This document shows, in pieces, positions 1 through 11,300 of a stretch of 64,000 bases of DNA. Source of the DNA: Loripinus fragilis (Eukaryota; Mollusca; Bivalvia; Lucinida; Lucinidae); assembly GCA_964019695.1 (NCBI GenBank), contig OZ026518.1, positions 83,881,950 through 83,945,949 on the forward strand. The letters run 5' to 3'. The position numbers were made by a program, and so were the translations under genes. The notes beneath the pieces were generated by a model. That model did no database searches, was not told where the DNA came from, and worked only from the letters and a program-made list of their open reading frames with translations. Position 1 is the stretch's first letter. Every line of letters begins with the position of its first letter.

Positions 1-250
1 CCCTCCAGTAAAATATTTTACTGACCGTTCCAAGGCGGTACTTCTTTTGTGGATCTTTTATGTTTTTGTTCTGTCTTGTGTTTGCTATGTTTTGTGCGCG
101 TCTGTTTATATGTGCTTTGTGGTCACCTGCTGGGAAAGGGCTGACCTCTTGGCTCTCGTTTGTGGTGTCTTCTGTGAGTTTGTCACTTTCCCATTGGTAT
201 CCTGGGTCAGGTGTGGTACTTGATTGTATCGATTCCTGATCTTTGCAACC
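1..250 (+). mobile_element. 3' end of a retroelement (RT family copy A), cut by the window edge
   Basis: This stretch matches, in opposite orientation, the 3' end of the reverse-transcriptase element at 27331-28435. A third 3' end lies at 20565-20750. Shared landmarks are a 'ccctccagtaaaatatttta' block, a 'gggaaagggctgacctcttg' block and a terminal 'gattcctgatctttgc'. It holds no open frame. It runs in the + direction while the adjoining RT relic reads on the - strand. Confidence 0.65.
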
Positions 251-1066
251 TTATTACTTTTAAAACCAGGCATGCAGACTGTCGCATGATAATCAAGTTA
301 TATCCAACCCTTATATAAAGTTTTACAATCTTTTTGAATTGGTCACTAAAATTAGATTTTCCAACAATTCGTTTGAATTTATAAACTAAATCACCATAAA
401 TATAGGTTCTGATATGCCTTGTTGCAGAAGATTTTTTAACCCAATATTGTATTTAACAATTAACTCTGAGTGTCTGTGGTAGAATTTAGAAAATGCTTTT
501 CGAATTTCATGATAGCTATAACCTTGTTTTAATAACTAAGCAGTTAAAAATAAGTATCTGTTGTTGAAGTCATCAACATTAGAACACACTCTAGCAAAAC
601 GAAAAAGCTGAGAAATATATACACCATAGGAAGGGGAGAAAGGAACATCTCCATCAAGAAATGGGAAATTTACTATTTCAAAATTAAAATCATCCCGTTT
701 ATCATAAATTTTAGAAGAAGCTATGCCATTTGTTATTGACAAGTTCAAGTCCAAAAACGGAGCTTCAGTATTAGAAGAATTAGCCTTATTTAACTGAAGT
801 TTAGTAGGATATATCTGACCTACCATTTGTCCAAAGTTACAAGACTATCAATATTAAGTAAGTCATCTAAATATCTGGAGGTGGAGTTAAAAACTTCAAT
901 AATATCAGTTTGATTATTGTCTGACAGAGACAACATAAAGTCTCTCTCATAACAAAACAAAAACAAATCTGCAACAAGAGGAGCACAATTAGTACCAAAG
1001 TTTTGATCAGACGCTGGAGAGCTCTCCATCACTCGGCGTCTGATCAAGGTTTCACTGTTTGCTCAC
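251..1066 (-). pseudogene. decayed reverse transcriptase fragment
   Basis: On the - strand two overlapping frames (1047-820 and 826-536) encode parts of one RT. The first contains RYLDDLL, a YxDD-type catalytic motif. The second contains APFLDLNLSI and a block ending in YGVYISQLFRFAR. The frame breaks near 820-826 and stops at 536; below that only scattered similarity remains. The blocks are those of a family of metazoan retroelement RTs that I would place near Penelope-like elements, but the class is an inference. The bases at 1003-1066 also form a hairpin around 'gatcagacgc'. The copy looks inactive. Confidence 0.7.
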
Positions 1067-3544
1067 TGGAATGATAAATGATAGAAATTAGACAAAATCT
1101 TCGTAAGACCTACAATTGGGATTTGGCTTGGTCAACTAACACGGTAGAAGTTTGTCAAAAAATTTTGTTTTAAATAATATCGACGGTTCTTGTTAAAGTT
1201 CTGCCCCATAAATAAGAAACACGAAAAATCGACTTTAAGTACACCTGTTCACGTTATTTTCTCTTGAACTTTTCGATATGCGGAAAGAAAAAGCTGCAGC
1301 ATTTTGACAAAATTTTCAACCTGGTGTTTTTGCTGTATTTTTCTGTAATTAGATGGAATTTTGGCATAGTTTTGGTTCTTTTCAACGAGGGAGTATTACT
1401 GTTGATAGAATGGACATAAACTGACCCAGTTACTGCACAACTGATCTGCGGCTTTGTTTTCGCATATGCGAAAATCCGGTTTTCTCGTGTCGCGGCTCAT
1501 ATAGTATAACTGGGGTTTACACGGTATACATTTTCTCTTATTTTTGCTCTAAAACATTTCTTTGTGGGTACTTATTAGAATCGCCTCAGAGACGTCATTG
1601 TACCCACAATCTATGTTTCGAGCAAAAATAAGAAAACTATCTGAAAATTATCATTTTTACAGCCGTAAAATATTGCAGTATATGTCAAATATTGCAGTAT
1701 ATCGCACGGACATGTTTGCCTAATGTTTGTCTGGCTCATTTAGATTGATGAAGTTTCTTTTTTCAAAATGATTGTGGCTTCATATCCATAGCAGTAATGT
1801 TATATATAAATTTATTCTTCATTGTAAATAGCTAGAGTTTCCAATCATATAAATCTGAAGTTGGTTGATTACAGTACCATTGAAATGAGTGGGTGGGGTA
1901 ATCTTACCCACCCACTGATATTTGGTTAGCCACCTTTATAGAAGATATGATACACCACATAAAATAAGCCTTCTTAAAGTTCTTGTATTCTGTTGTTCAT
2001 GAACTGCATATTGCTAGGTACTGTAGTGTCTTGTATATACCAACTATGTTTATTTACCAATAGTAACATACATTTTTTGCGAATTTTAGGTGCCTGACTC
2101 ATATCAAAAAAAATTATATTTCCCATCATGCAACATTTGAGGACTTTTTTTCTGAGATGCATATAGGATTATATATTTCAAAATTGCACTTTTCGTTTCT
2201 GTAGCAATTAGTGGTAGGTTTGACCCAAATATTGGCTAAAATGACTGGCCTACACTTGTAAATTGCTATTTGAAAATTGCATGGATTGTACACTACACGA
2301 CTGTTGTGTATGTAATGTATATGGTATAAATGGCTCAGGTAATATGTTACATAAACGTATCATACACATTGCATCACATGGTAACAAAAATCAGCACAAG
2401 GCTAGTAGGTAAGTTGTATCAATTGAAGAATGAACACTGAATAAAATGCTCACAAGAGCTCAATTTAGTGGGTAAACTTGAGACAGCTTCAGTCCTTCTG
2501 AGCCACTGGTCTAAAATATATATGGTTTCTCACAAATATTCCCAAGTATTCCCTCTTCCAAAATCTTACAAATGTTTCCACTCTGCTGAAAAAACCTGGT
2601 CACTTGAGCTAAAATAAAAGAAAATAAACCTGCTGAAATGACACTTTCTTTTTTTAACCCTTTGTTCAAAATCACTAGCATAATCATGTCTATCCCAAAC
2701 CTCGAAAGGACTAAGGGAGATAAAAATCAGCTTTGTGTTAGTCCATCAGTGGTACATGAATTTTTCTTAACTCCATAACTTTTATATCATTTGAGGTATT
2801 TTGATTATATTTGGTAGGAGTATGTACGTCTCCCTTGCTTCCAATTTGAGCTGTTTCCCTTCAATGAGCTTGAATGGTGAAACCTTGTGTACTTTATAGC
2901 TTACATCTCCTTTGAGACGTTTTAATGCAACTTGTTAAAAACAGTATGTTACATGCAATAATGTTGGTAACTTATCATCCTTTCAGTGTGTGCTCCATAG
3001 CTTTCATTTCCTATGAAATGTTTTGATGTTATTTCATAGAGATATATTTTATGTCAAGATGGTAAGCAAAAAGTGCCTGATCAATGTCACAAAATGATAA
3101 AACAGTATCTGATCTGGTTTTGCACTGTTTGTTGGTGTTTTATAAAATGGAGTAATGATAAATGGGTTAAAGGTATATGCAAATACGTTCTTAAAAAGGG
3201 TATCCTTTGGAAGCAAAGACTGCATCAAAGAACTGAAACTAGAGTGTGCATATTTCCTGGACCAGACTAGCTAGTTTCTGCCATTTAGGCTTCATCAGTG
3301 ACCCTCTAATAGTTTCAAAGTTCCACAATGAAACTCATGATCCCAAGTACATAACATAACATCTACACTATAGTGAAGGGCAGGGAGACGTTCTACTGCC
3401 GCCACACAGTCCCAGTCACCAGCTGTAGTGAAGTCAAATATGTTCTTAAACTTTGTTTCAGGTGTTTAAAGATGGTTAAAAAGAAGAGCAAGCTCAGTTT
3501 GCACAGATGAAAAAGAAAAGCAGTAATTGTCTCGCCATTCAAAA
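1067..3544. other. upstream intron, no gene seen
   Basis: AT-rich noncoding sequence. At 1193-1415 lies a repeat ('aataagaaacacgaaaaatc') whose inverted copy is at 20930-21180. At 1885-1918 is a small hairpin formed by 'gtgggtggggta' and its complement. I see no laminin LN exon and no long frame here. Confidence 0.6.
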
Positions 3545-3564
3545 GATATGAAACAGAACTACAC

Positions 3565-3876
3565 ATGAATGGCTGCTGTCCATTTAAATCACCATGGCAT
3601 AAACATAAGAGAATTATAAAATCACCAGGCAAAGCACCACCATTTTCACCATACAAATCACCATTTATAGCAGTTAGGTACTCACCAAAACAATCATTAA
3701 TGAGAAACAAAAATCATAAGACATCAGCAAAGTCACTTTTTCAGTCACAGGAGTCCAAAGTCTCTCCAATAGAGGAAAATGATGATGCCTGGGAAGAAAT
3801 TGAAACAACAGATTCTGGAACTGAAGTCACTCAGGAGGATAACAGCATCCACTCTGTGACCCATACGGCAAAATAA
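3565..3876 (+). other. unassigned 103-codon open frame, possible exon or relic
   Basis: An ATG-initiated frame encodes a protein with a basic Ser/Pro/Lys-rich first half and an acidic second half (EENDDAWEEIETTDSG). I recognise no domain, signal peptide or membrane segment. The acidic tail looks more like real protein than random translation, but there is no conserved motif and a long antisense frame overlaps it. It could be a fragment of a transposon protein, a retrocopy or chance. It is not a laminin exon. Confidence 0.15.
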
Positions 3877-3879
3877 GCT

Positions 3880-4778
3880 GAGGACTAAGAATACCATCCC
3901 CCCTCAAAAATTTTTCAGAATTTCTTCTACTGTCTGTTTGGCCTGGTGGACTACCTCCTCCATCCACAATCACACGTGCGCGTGCACATGACGAAAATTC
4001 TTTGATCTGCACATGAAATAAGTCCGAGGGGAGTTTCTATGTGCCATGCCTTTGTAAAGATGTAGTCTTGGCACATTATCTGCATCCCTTCTCTGTCGCC
4101 TATGGCGGCGGTATTGACAAATAGCAGTTTGGACCTAAGTATTACCGGAGAGACTGATCTGGATACAAATTGTTTGACATCCTGTTAAGTTGGAAATGAC
4201 AGGAATTGGTTAAATTTTCCAACAGGAAGTGGATTAAAAAATACCGGCGCCCATTGACTTCTTGTATATATTTTTTTATCGCTTTAGCTTTTATGATTTA
4301 TATTATACCTGATCTTGACTAGATTTGGAGAGGATTTCATGGTTTGGCAGGGGCTGTTTTTCTGATCCACTTGCTTCCAATCTTGCCACCCCTTTAAAGC
4401 CAACTAGAGATCCAAGAGAACCAGAATCACTCACCTTGATGAGACTGATCATAATTAACCTACTTTGAAAAAAATGAATGCATAATTCTAGCTAATCTTA
4501 ATATCCATATTGTCCCAATGTCTGCCACAAAGTTACAGCTCAATCCAACATATGGCTTAAGAGACGAAATTATAAAAGAAAATCAAAATGGCTGCCATAT
4601 AAGATATCTAAATAGAGTCATAATGTCTAATCTAAGATTCGAAGTTGCCCACAAGCCCCTCCCCCTACCAAGGTTTGGCTTAATTAAACATCTGGTTTGG
4701 GAGGAAATGTTGTTTAAGAATTTCATGATGACTGCCATGTCCCCAATTTTGGGTACTAAAGCGTAATTATACACATGC
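3880..4778. other. intronic sequence, no gene seen
   Basis: Noncoding sequence with short repeat-like pieces, such as 'gactgatctggatacaaatt', that belong to dispersed families elsewhere in the window. No exon signal was recognised. Confidence 0.5.
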
Positions 4779-5309
4779 AAAGAAAAAAAGGCCACCCCGA
4801 GCTTTGTATAAGGTTCGTTTAATTTGCATTGTAATTCAGGGGTCACTTACAGTCCAACGCTATGTGGATGAAGGCCTTCACACATGGTTGAAACAATTCT
4901 CTCTTCCAGCAAGACAATGCAAGTATACCTGCAATATGGCAAGGAACATGTTTGCATGCTGGTCATGTCATACCACTTGACCAGCCTCCCAGGTCCCAAT
5001 CCATCTCTGATCTACCGCCCCTGAGATAATCTGGACTGGTGGGTACATGATTGTATCCCTTCCCAGTCGCCACATTTCCTGGATTGGAACACTAGCTAGT
5101 TGAACAATAGACAATGCATTCCACAATGGGAAGGGTGGGTACAACCGAAGGCTTCTTTTGAGCATGCGCAAAAGGCTCAAAGAATGGATTCATAAAGGTG
5201 GCGGTCATACAAATATGAACTACAATATGTAACTTTGTTATCATAACATGTTCATGTATGTAGTTATTATCAACAAAGGCGTTTACTTGGGGTGGCCTTC
5301 TTTTTATTA
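4779..5309 (+). mobile_element. possible decayed Tc1/mariner-like element with terminal inverted repeats
   Basis: Inverted repeats of about 20 bp ('aaaaggccaccccgag' on the left, its near complement around 5287-5305 on the right) bound a 530 bp segment. Broken + strand frames inside resemble Tc1-type transposase, for example RYVDEGLHTWLKQF near 4857-4900 and a QQDNA-like block just after. Multiple stops and frameshifts make it inactive. Family assignment rests only on these short matches. Confidence 0.4.
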
Positions 5310-6632
5310 GCATGAGTATATTTAAGCATAGTGCCAGAGAGCGCCAAGCCAAGTTTAAGTTCCATATAAGATTAAGTTTTCGAGGAGATTTCAAGATTGC
5401 TGTCACTGCAGCCATCTTGGATATCGTCTATTATAGCAACTATGAATCTCAATTTATGTATCAATGCCTCCACAAAAGTTCCAGTAAAATCGCACAGGAG
5501 AAATAATTTGAATAATTTAAAAGAGACTCAATGGTAGCTGTTTAGCAAATTGGTACTGAACGATTTTAGCACTCCTCAATATCCATTTTGCCTGGATGCT
5601 TCCAAACAAGTTTTTGCACAGTCCAATAAATGTAATTGAAGTAATGCTTGAAGAATTTGAGGATTGCTGCATGGTCGACCAAATACCAAAGCCAAACAAT
5701 TTTATCAATTTGGAATGTTCATACCACCTAACTGCTATCTATCAAGTTTCATCTTATAATTATGCTTCTTCTGTGGGAGATGTCGAATATATCATGCGTT
5801 GATCCAGATAGGGGGACAGTGGATCAGGACCACCTCCCCCTGAAAAATTACAAAGCTGTAGGATTTCTTAGCAATACTGGTTCGGATCCTCTGTAAAAAT
5901 CTCAAAGCCAGGAATCAGTGTTGGGCCAATCATCAACAGCGTTTTGCTGGCAGGTAGATGATGGCCCGCTTTTTTCTCTCTCCTCACTAGAAAAAAAGTT
6001 CAAGAGTTGGCGGATACTCTCTTACAAAACATTCTGAGTCGACACATGAATATTCAGTAAATGATAGAGACAGATAGATGAACATATCGATAACGGAAAA
6101 CAAACCACAGCATAAGTAGACTGCTCAGCATTTACACAAAGGAGTGTGATTCCTATCTATTTTCCTATCGCAAATTTCAAGTGTGATTCCTACCAAACCG
6201 TGTGATTCCTACCATCGTCTTCCGTTGACATTTTTCAATGCAAGGAATCGCAATTCTACACTCAATCTATGGAAAACTTAATTCTATTTGCTAAAGGTAA
6301 TGGCAGAAATGCATAAACAAACCTTAGATTCAATAAATAAGTCAATTAGCTTTCATTAGGGCATATATTGACAAAAATGTGGTTCCTACCAAGTCAATTG
6401 GGCGAACTTTGTGCGGATGTTCACAAGAACTACACGTATACGTTAAAATCGGTCAACGACAGAATGATCCGCTGTAAAGCCGGGGTACTCTGCACCCAGT
6501 GTCTTTTCTGAAATCGATCGAAAACCCCACGAAAAAACGTTTGACATACCTTCAATCGAGGCGAAAACATGCACAAAAATGTGAGATTACCAATTGCGTA
6601 TCACGTGATTGGCCACCCTGGATAATGTTATT
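5310..6632. other. intronic sequence with repeat fragments
   Basis: 5793-5960 is a fragment related to the poly-G elements at 8903-9180 and 50636-50885 ('gatccagatagggggacag'). Around 6140-6225 the phrase 'gtgtgattcctacc' recurs. No exon or gene was recognised. Confidence 0.45.
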
Positions 6633-6755
6633 AGGGAGGCAGTGGTTCAGTTGTAGAGTGCTTGGCTAGAGACTGAAGGGCCATGGGTTTGAGCCTCACC
6701 GGCCTCACTGCATTGTGTCCTTGAGCAAGACAAATTAATCCTGTCTTAGTACTAA
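6633..6755 (+). mobile_element. SINE family B, 3'-truncated copy
   Basis: The tRNA-like head contains box-A-like 'agtggttcagttgtagagtg' and box-B-like 'gggtttgagcctc', followed by 'gtgtccttgagcaagac'. It matches eight other copies in the window, with 3' sequence lost after about 6755. Confidence 0.75.
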
Positions 6756-8127
6756 TGGATCCAGATTAGGCCCCGTGTTGTGTGGGGTCTGATCTGGGTC
6801 CAAATTGTTTACAAAGATTATCAGCAGACATCACTAGTATGTAAAGGGTTTAAGTGTTTGCTTGAAGTCTGCTTATTTGAACCTTACTACAGTAATACAA
6901 TATTTCTTCAGATCTCATATTCCATTTAACAATGAAAACTTTTGTATTGCAGGATTTTGATGCTCAGACTTCAAATGGGCACATATATGATTTTCAGATA
7001 TCAAGATACCATACTTAATCTTATAAGCACACACTGAATGCTTGAAGGTTTGTTTGCGCTATATAAATATCTGATTTCCAGTTGGTCAGGTGGTGCAATG
7101 CCATTAGAAGCATGGATGAAAAACTGCTGATCTTGATAGGCTGGCTTCTTCAGAAGCCAACTGGTCTGGATATTCCATGTTTTTTAGGAGGAAATGGATT
7201 TTAACACTGATAAGTGAAGAGAGTACTTATAAGGTTAAATATGGTAACTGTAATTTATTGTCTGTTTATTTATATACATGTATATTTATGTAAAAATGTA
7301 AATAGTGAGGGCCTCATGGAAGATTAGCAACATGTACTTATGTAAATATATATATGTGCTAAATGTTGTAACCCTCGATAAATAAAGTCTTTACTTACTT
7401 ACTTACTTACTGGTTCAACCCAGGAAGACCCATCCCTTTATAACTGAAAGATTGTTGACTGGGACATAAAGAATCAAATCAAACAGAACAAAACGGATAA
7501 TGTTGACCAGATTAACTTAACCAATACTTTCAAGAAATACCGTAGCCACACCTACAAATTCTAATGGTTCTTCCATATTGTAGCTACCACCCACTGCGCT
7601 TCCATCCAAATTTGAGATTTTTCATTAAGTTTATCCAAATACATGTTTTCATTATGGCAATGCGCATAACTAGATTTCTTACAAAATACCTGCATCTTCC
7701 ATATTCTTAGTCTGATTTTGATATGAGTGTGCAAATTTTGCTTGTCAAATGCATTATGTTGAAAATTTTTTTTTTGTCCTTTCAATGTCAAAACCAGGAA
7801 TGTGTAGACCCTAGTCCCCCCCCTCCCCTCTGGATCTGCACATGATGTGTGACTTTAACCCTTTACCTCATAGAGAGGCCTTTGAACGCTTTTGCAAACA
7901 GAGCAGACCGAGATCAGGCACAGCTCTTGTAAGAGCTGCCTGATCAGGGTCTACTCTGTTTGCTTTTGGAAATATATATATGATCCTACACAAGTGGACC
8001 TGACAAGTAATTTCTTTGTTCTATGTACCAACATGAAAGTTTATTTATATAATTATTCATAGTGGGTGGAGTCTAGCATGAATATTCATGAAGGAAAGGG
8101 TTAAGAATTGAGAATTTTTGTTTACAG
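6756..8127. other. end of the upstream intron, with repeat fragments
   Basis: Contains a (TTAC)n run at 7393-7412, the 3' half of a SINE B at 7409-7497 ('ggttcaacccaggaagaccc'), and a hairpin at 7898-7970 in which 'gcaaacagagcagacc' pairs with 'ggtctactctgtttgc'. The intron ends in 'tttttgtttacag' directly before exon 1. No coding exon was found before 8128. Confidence 0.55.
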
Positions 8128-8347
8128 TATTTCTACAGTATCAAGCACATCAGTATTGGTGGACAGTGCGACTGTCACGGTCACGCCGAGTCGTGTAACT
8201 ATCTAGATCCATTCCGACCTAACCGACTGATCTGTGACTGTCAACACAATACTGACGGTGACCAGTGTGAGAGATGTGATGCTGACAGAGGTTTTGTACA
8301 GAAGAAATGGGAACCAGCTCGGGCCGACAGATACTTTGAGTGTGAAC
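8128..8347 (+). CDS. LAMA5: exon 1 in window: end of LN domain and LE1
   Basis: Starts in phase 0 after 'tttgtttacag'. [12 protein letters not shown] is the conserved close of the laminin alpha LN domain. The first LE module follows with [10 protein letters not shown] and [15 protein letters not shown]. The exon ends one base into a codon at a 'gtaagt' donor. The preceding codons, and so most of LN, lie upstream of the window. Confidence 0.93.
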
Positions 8348-11300
8348 GTAAGTGACTTTCATACTGGCATGAGAATATTTATGAGAATCTTGGCGACTGA
8401 GGTGCATATTGTCTCAAGCTATAGAGTCAGTAAAACTGGGGGTAAATTCCATTGACTGGACTGATCTAAATCCAAACTGAAAGAAATTTTTGAAAACTTT
8501 AATATTGGATAAAATGAGGGTGATTTAATAAAATGAGCACATCTTCAAAAGCATGCAAAATTAGTCAGCATGCAAAATTTTGGTATAACGCAACAAGAAG
8601 GGACTGGGGGAAAATGTATTGTACAATAATTTCAGACGAGACTTTAAAAGTGCTTTACTTGTGAAAATTTTATGACACTTTCATTAGATACCTCTAAAAA
8701 GCTTAATACATGTATATCAGTGAGTTACATAGAAGAGGCTTTGAATTCTATGTATGCCGATAGCCACCCATGATAGTCTTATTTGTATTTCAAAAAGAAG
8801 ACTAAGAATAATTTTTAATAAAATTCTTAAAGTCCAAATCAAATTCTTACTTAGGGTTTCATTTTGAGGAGAAGATTACATATCGAAAGTGCCTTATATC
8901 ATGCACGGATCCAGAAAGTTTTGCCAGAGTGGGTCCAACACCAAATACCAATAAAATTGAGCCATCATTGGCCAACCAGTGAAAGGCCATTTAAATGGTG
9001 TTTCGCTGGTAAGCAGGTGATGACCCAACACTGAATGCTGGCTTGGTAGCTTTTTGATTTTTCAGGCAATCTGGTCCAGTTTTGCTAAGAGACCATATTT
9101 TTTTGTGATTTTTCAGGGGGGGGGGGGGGGGGGGGGGGGGGGTTCGGCCCCCTGTCCACCCTTCTGGATCCATCCATGCTTATATCAATCTGTAATTTGA
9201 CTATTTCAGCATGTCAGTGTTACGGTAGAGCCAGTGGCTGTATATATGACGCTGATGTCGATGAGCAGAATCTGAGTATTGATGTACATGGCTACTACAG
9301 TGGTGGGGGTGTCTGTCAGTATTGTCAGGTAAGGTTTTATAGGAGAATATTGTAGCATGTCAGTGTTACAGTAGAGCCAGTGGCTGTGTATACGACGCTG
9401 ACGTTGATGAGCAGAATCTGAGTATTGATGTACATGGCTACTACAGTGGTGGGGGTGTCTGTAAGTATTGTCAGGTAAGGTTTTATAGGAGAATATTGTA
9501 GCATGTCAGTGTTACAGTAGAGCCAGTGGCTGTGTATACGATGCTGACGTTGATGAGCAGAATCTGAGTATTGATGTACATGGCTACTACAGTGGTGGGG
9601 GTGTCTGTAAGTATTGTCAGGTAAGGTTTTATAGGAGAATATTGTAGCATATCAGTGTTACAGTAGAGCCAGCGACTGTGTATACAATGCTGACGTTGAT
9701 GTGCAGATTCTGAGTATTGACGTACATGGATACTACAGTGGTGGGGGTGTCTGTCAGTATTGTCAGGTAAGGTAAAATGAAAAAAAAAATTATGCCTTTT
9801 GAAAGGCATTTTGCCTTTCAAAATAAATAAAATTATATATTATTTCCAGAAAACCTGAAAAATTCTAGGTTTCACCAGTAAATTTAGGTATGATTGGGAA
9901 TTTATACTGCTAATAAATGTTAAAATGCTACAGTTATTTACACATTAAAGAGCAGGATAAATTTCATGATCGGTTGAGTTGAGCATGATTTTTTTTTAAT
10001 ATTATTAAACCCCGAGGGTCATGTAGCATGATTGAATACTGTGGAATCTACAGTCACAGGACTGAGAAAGAGGCAGTGTTGATCACACCTCTTGTTGACT
10101 TCAATTGCTTGCAACCCTTTTGTCTGTTATTCATGACTTAGGAGCAGTCTGATCAGGGCTTATAGTGTTTGCATCTGTGATAAATATAGTCCAGATTGCA
10201 TTTTGTTATATGCAGCAAATTTAATCAAGAGACAACATTTTCAGGTCAAAGAAATATTTGCAGAATAAGGGTTAACATACTGGGATTTTCCTTCCTTTCT
10301 GAAGTCGAGGCCAGAGGCCTGTTGAATCTGGGGAAAAAAGCATTAGGACCATCAAAATTGGGAAAATTTGATTCAGTCTAAAAGAACTGGCCCACCAATA
10401 TTTGGTTTGTTTTGTTGCTTTACGTCCCAAGTCAACAGCTATGATCATGGTGGGACGGTCAGTTCACCTAACCAATCTTTTTCCTGGGCAAGCTTGAACA
10501 AGCAGTTAACCAGTACTTCGTGCACATACTTTCGCTTGTAACTGACATGAATCCTTCTTGAATGATTCAGCGGAAGGGAGGAGAATGACCGTAGAAATTG
10601 TTTCATGATCAATCTCCACGAAAGTATGGGACCGGGCAGGGATCGAACTCGCGACACCTGGATCTGCAGTAAGACTTGCATCTGTTGCCAGACACGTTAC
10701 AGACTGCGCTATGCGGCCCGGTTGGACCACCAATATAAATAGATTAAAAACCATAAACAAAATTAGCAGTGTTAAGCTGTAACACAGGGCTTCCGTTAGG
10801 CGGACGTACGCCATATATTACATCCAAAAATCGGCTGCATACGCCGAAATTACACATCAAAGACGTACCGCGGACTTCTGAAAATTCCTTAGTACGGCCG
10901 AAAATGGACATCGAGACGTCCTGTCTGCAGAAAAAACCCGCCCACATTTACCAGATTACGTGATTTATGTCCCGCCTTCGTATTGGAAACTCATTTATTT
11001 TGTTTATTGACCAAGCTAGGACGTCCCACTTGACTGATTTCGAGAGTTCTATTGACAGCCAGTGTCACGTGTAGGCTTCAGTCAGAAGCGTAATTATAAA
11101 AGCGTGTCATCCAACAGGTGTGAAATTTTACATCGACACATCTTGACAACAGCCTTAGAAACCATTCCCGCGAGACGGACGTCCAGTCCTTGAGAAATAA
11201 AGTGAAACGGCCAACAGCCCAATCACTTTCCGTTTTGTTTGAAGTGCCGACGTGACACTTTGCACGCTTGTGAAATAACTTTTATAACCCTACACGTCTG

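Noticed and set aside
1067..8127. Possible upstream LN-domain exons
   Set aside because: I looked for LN words in frame between plausible splice sites and found none; the preceding LN exons are probably outside the window.
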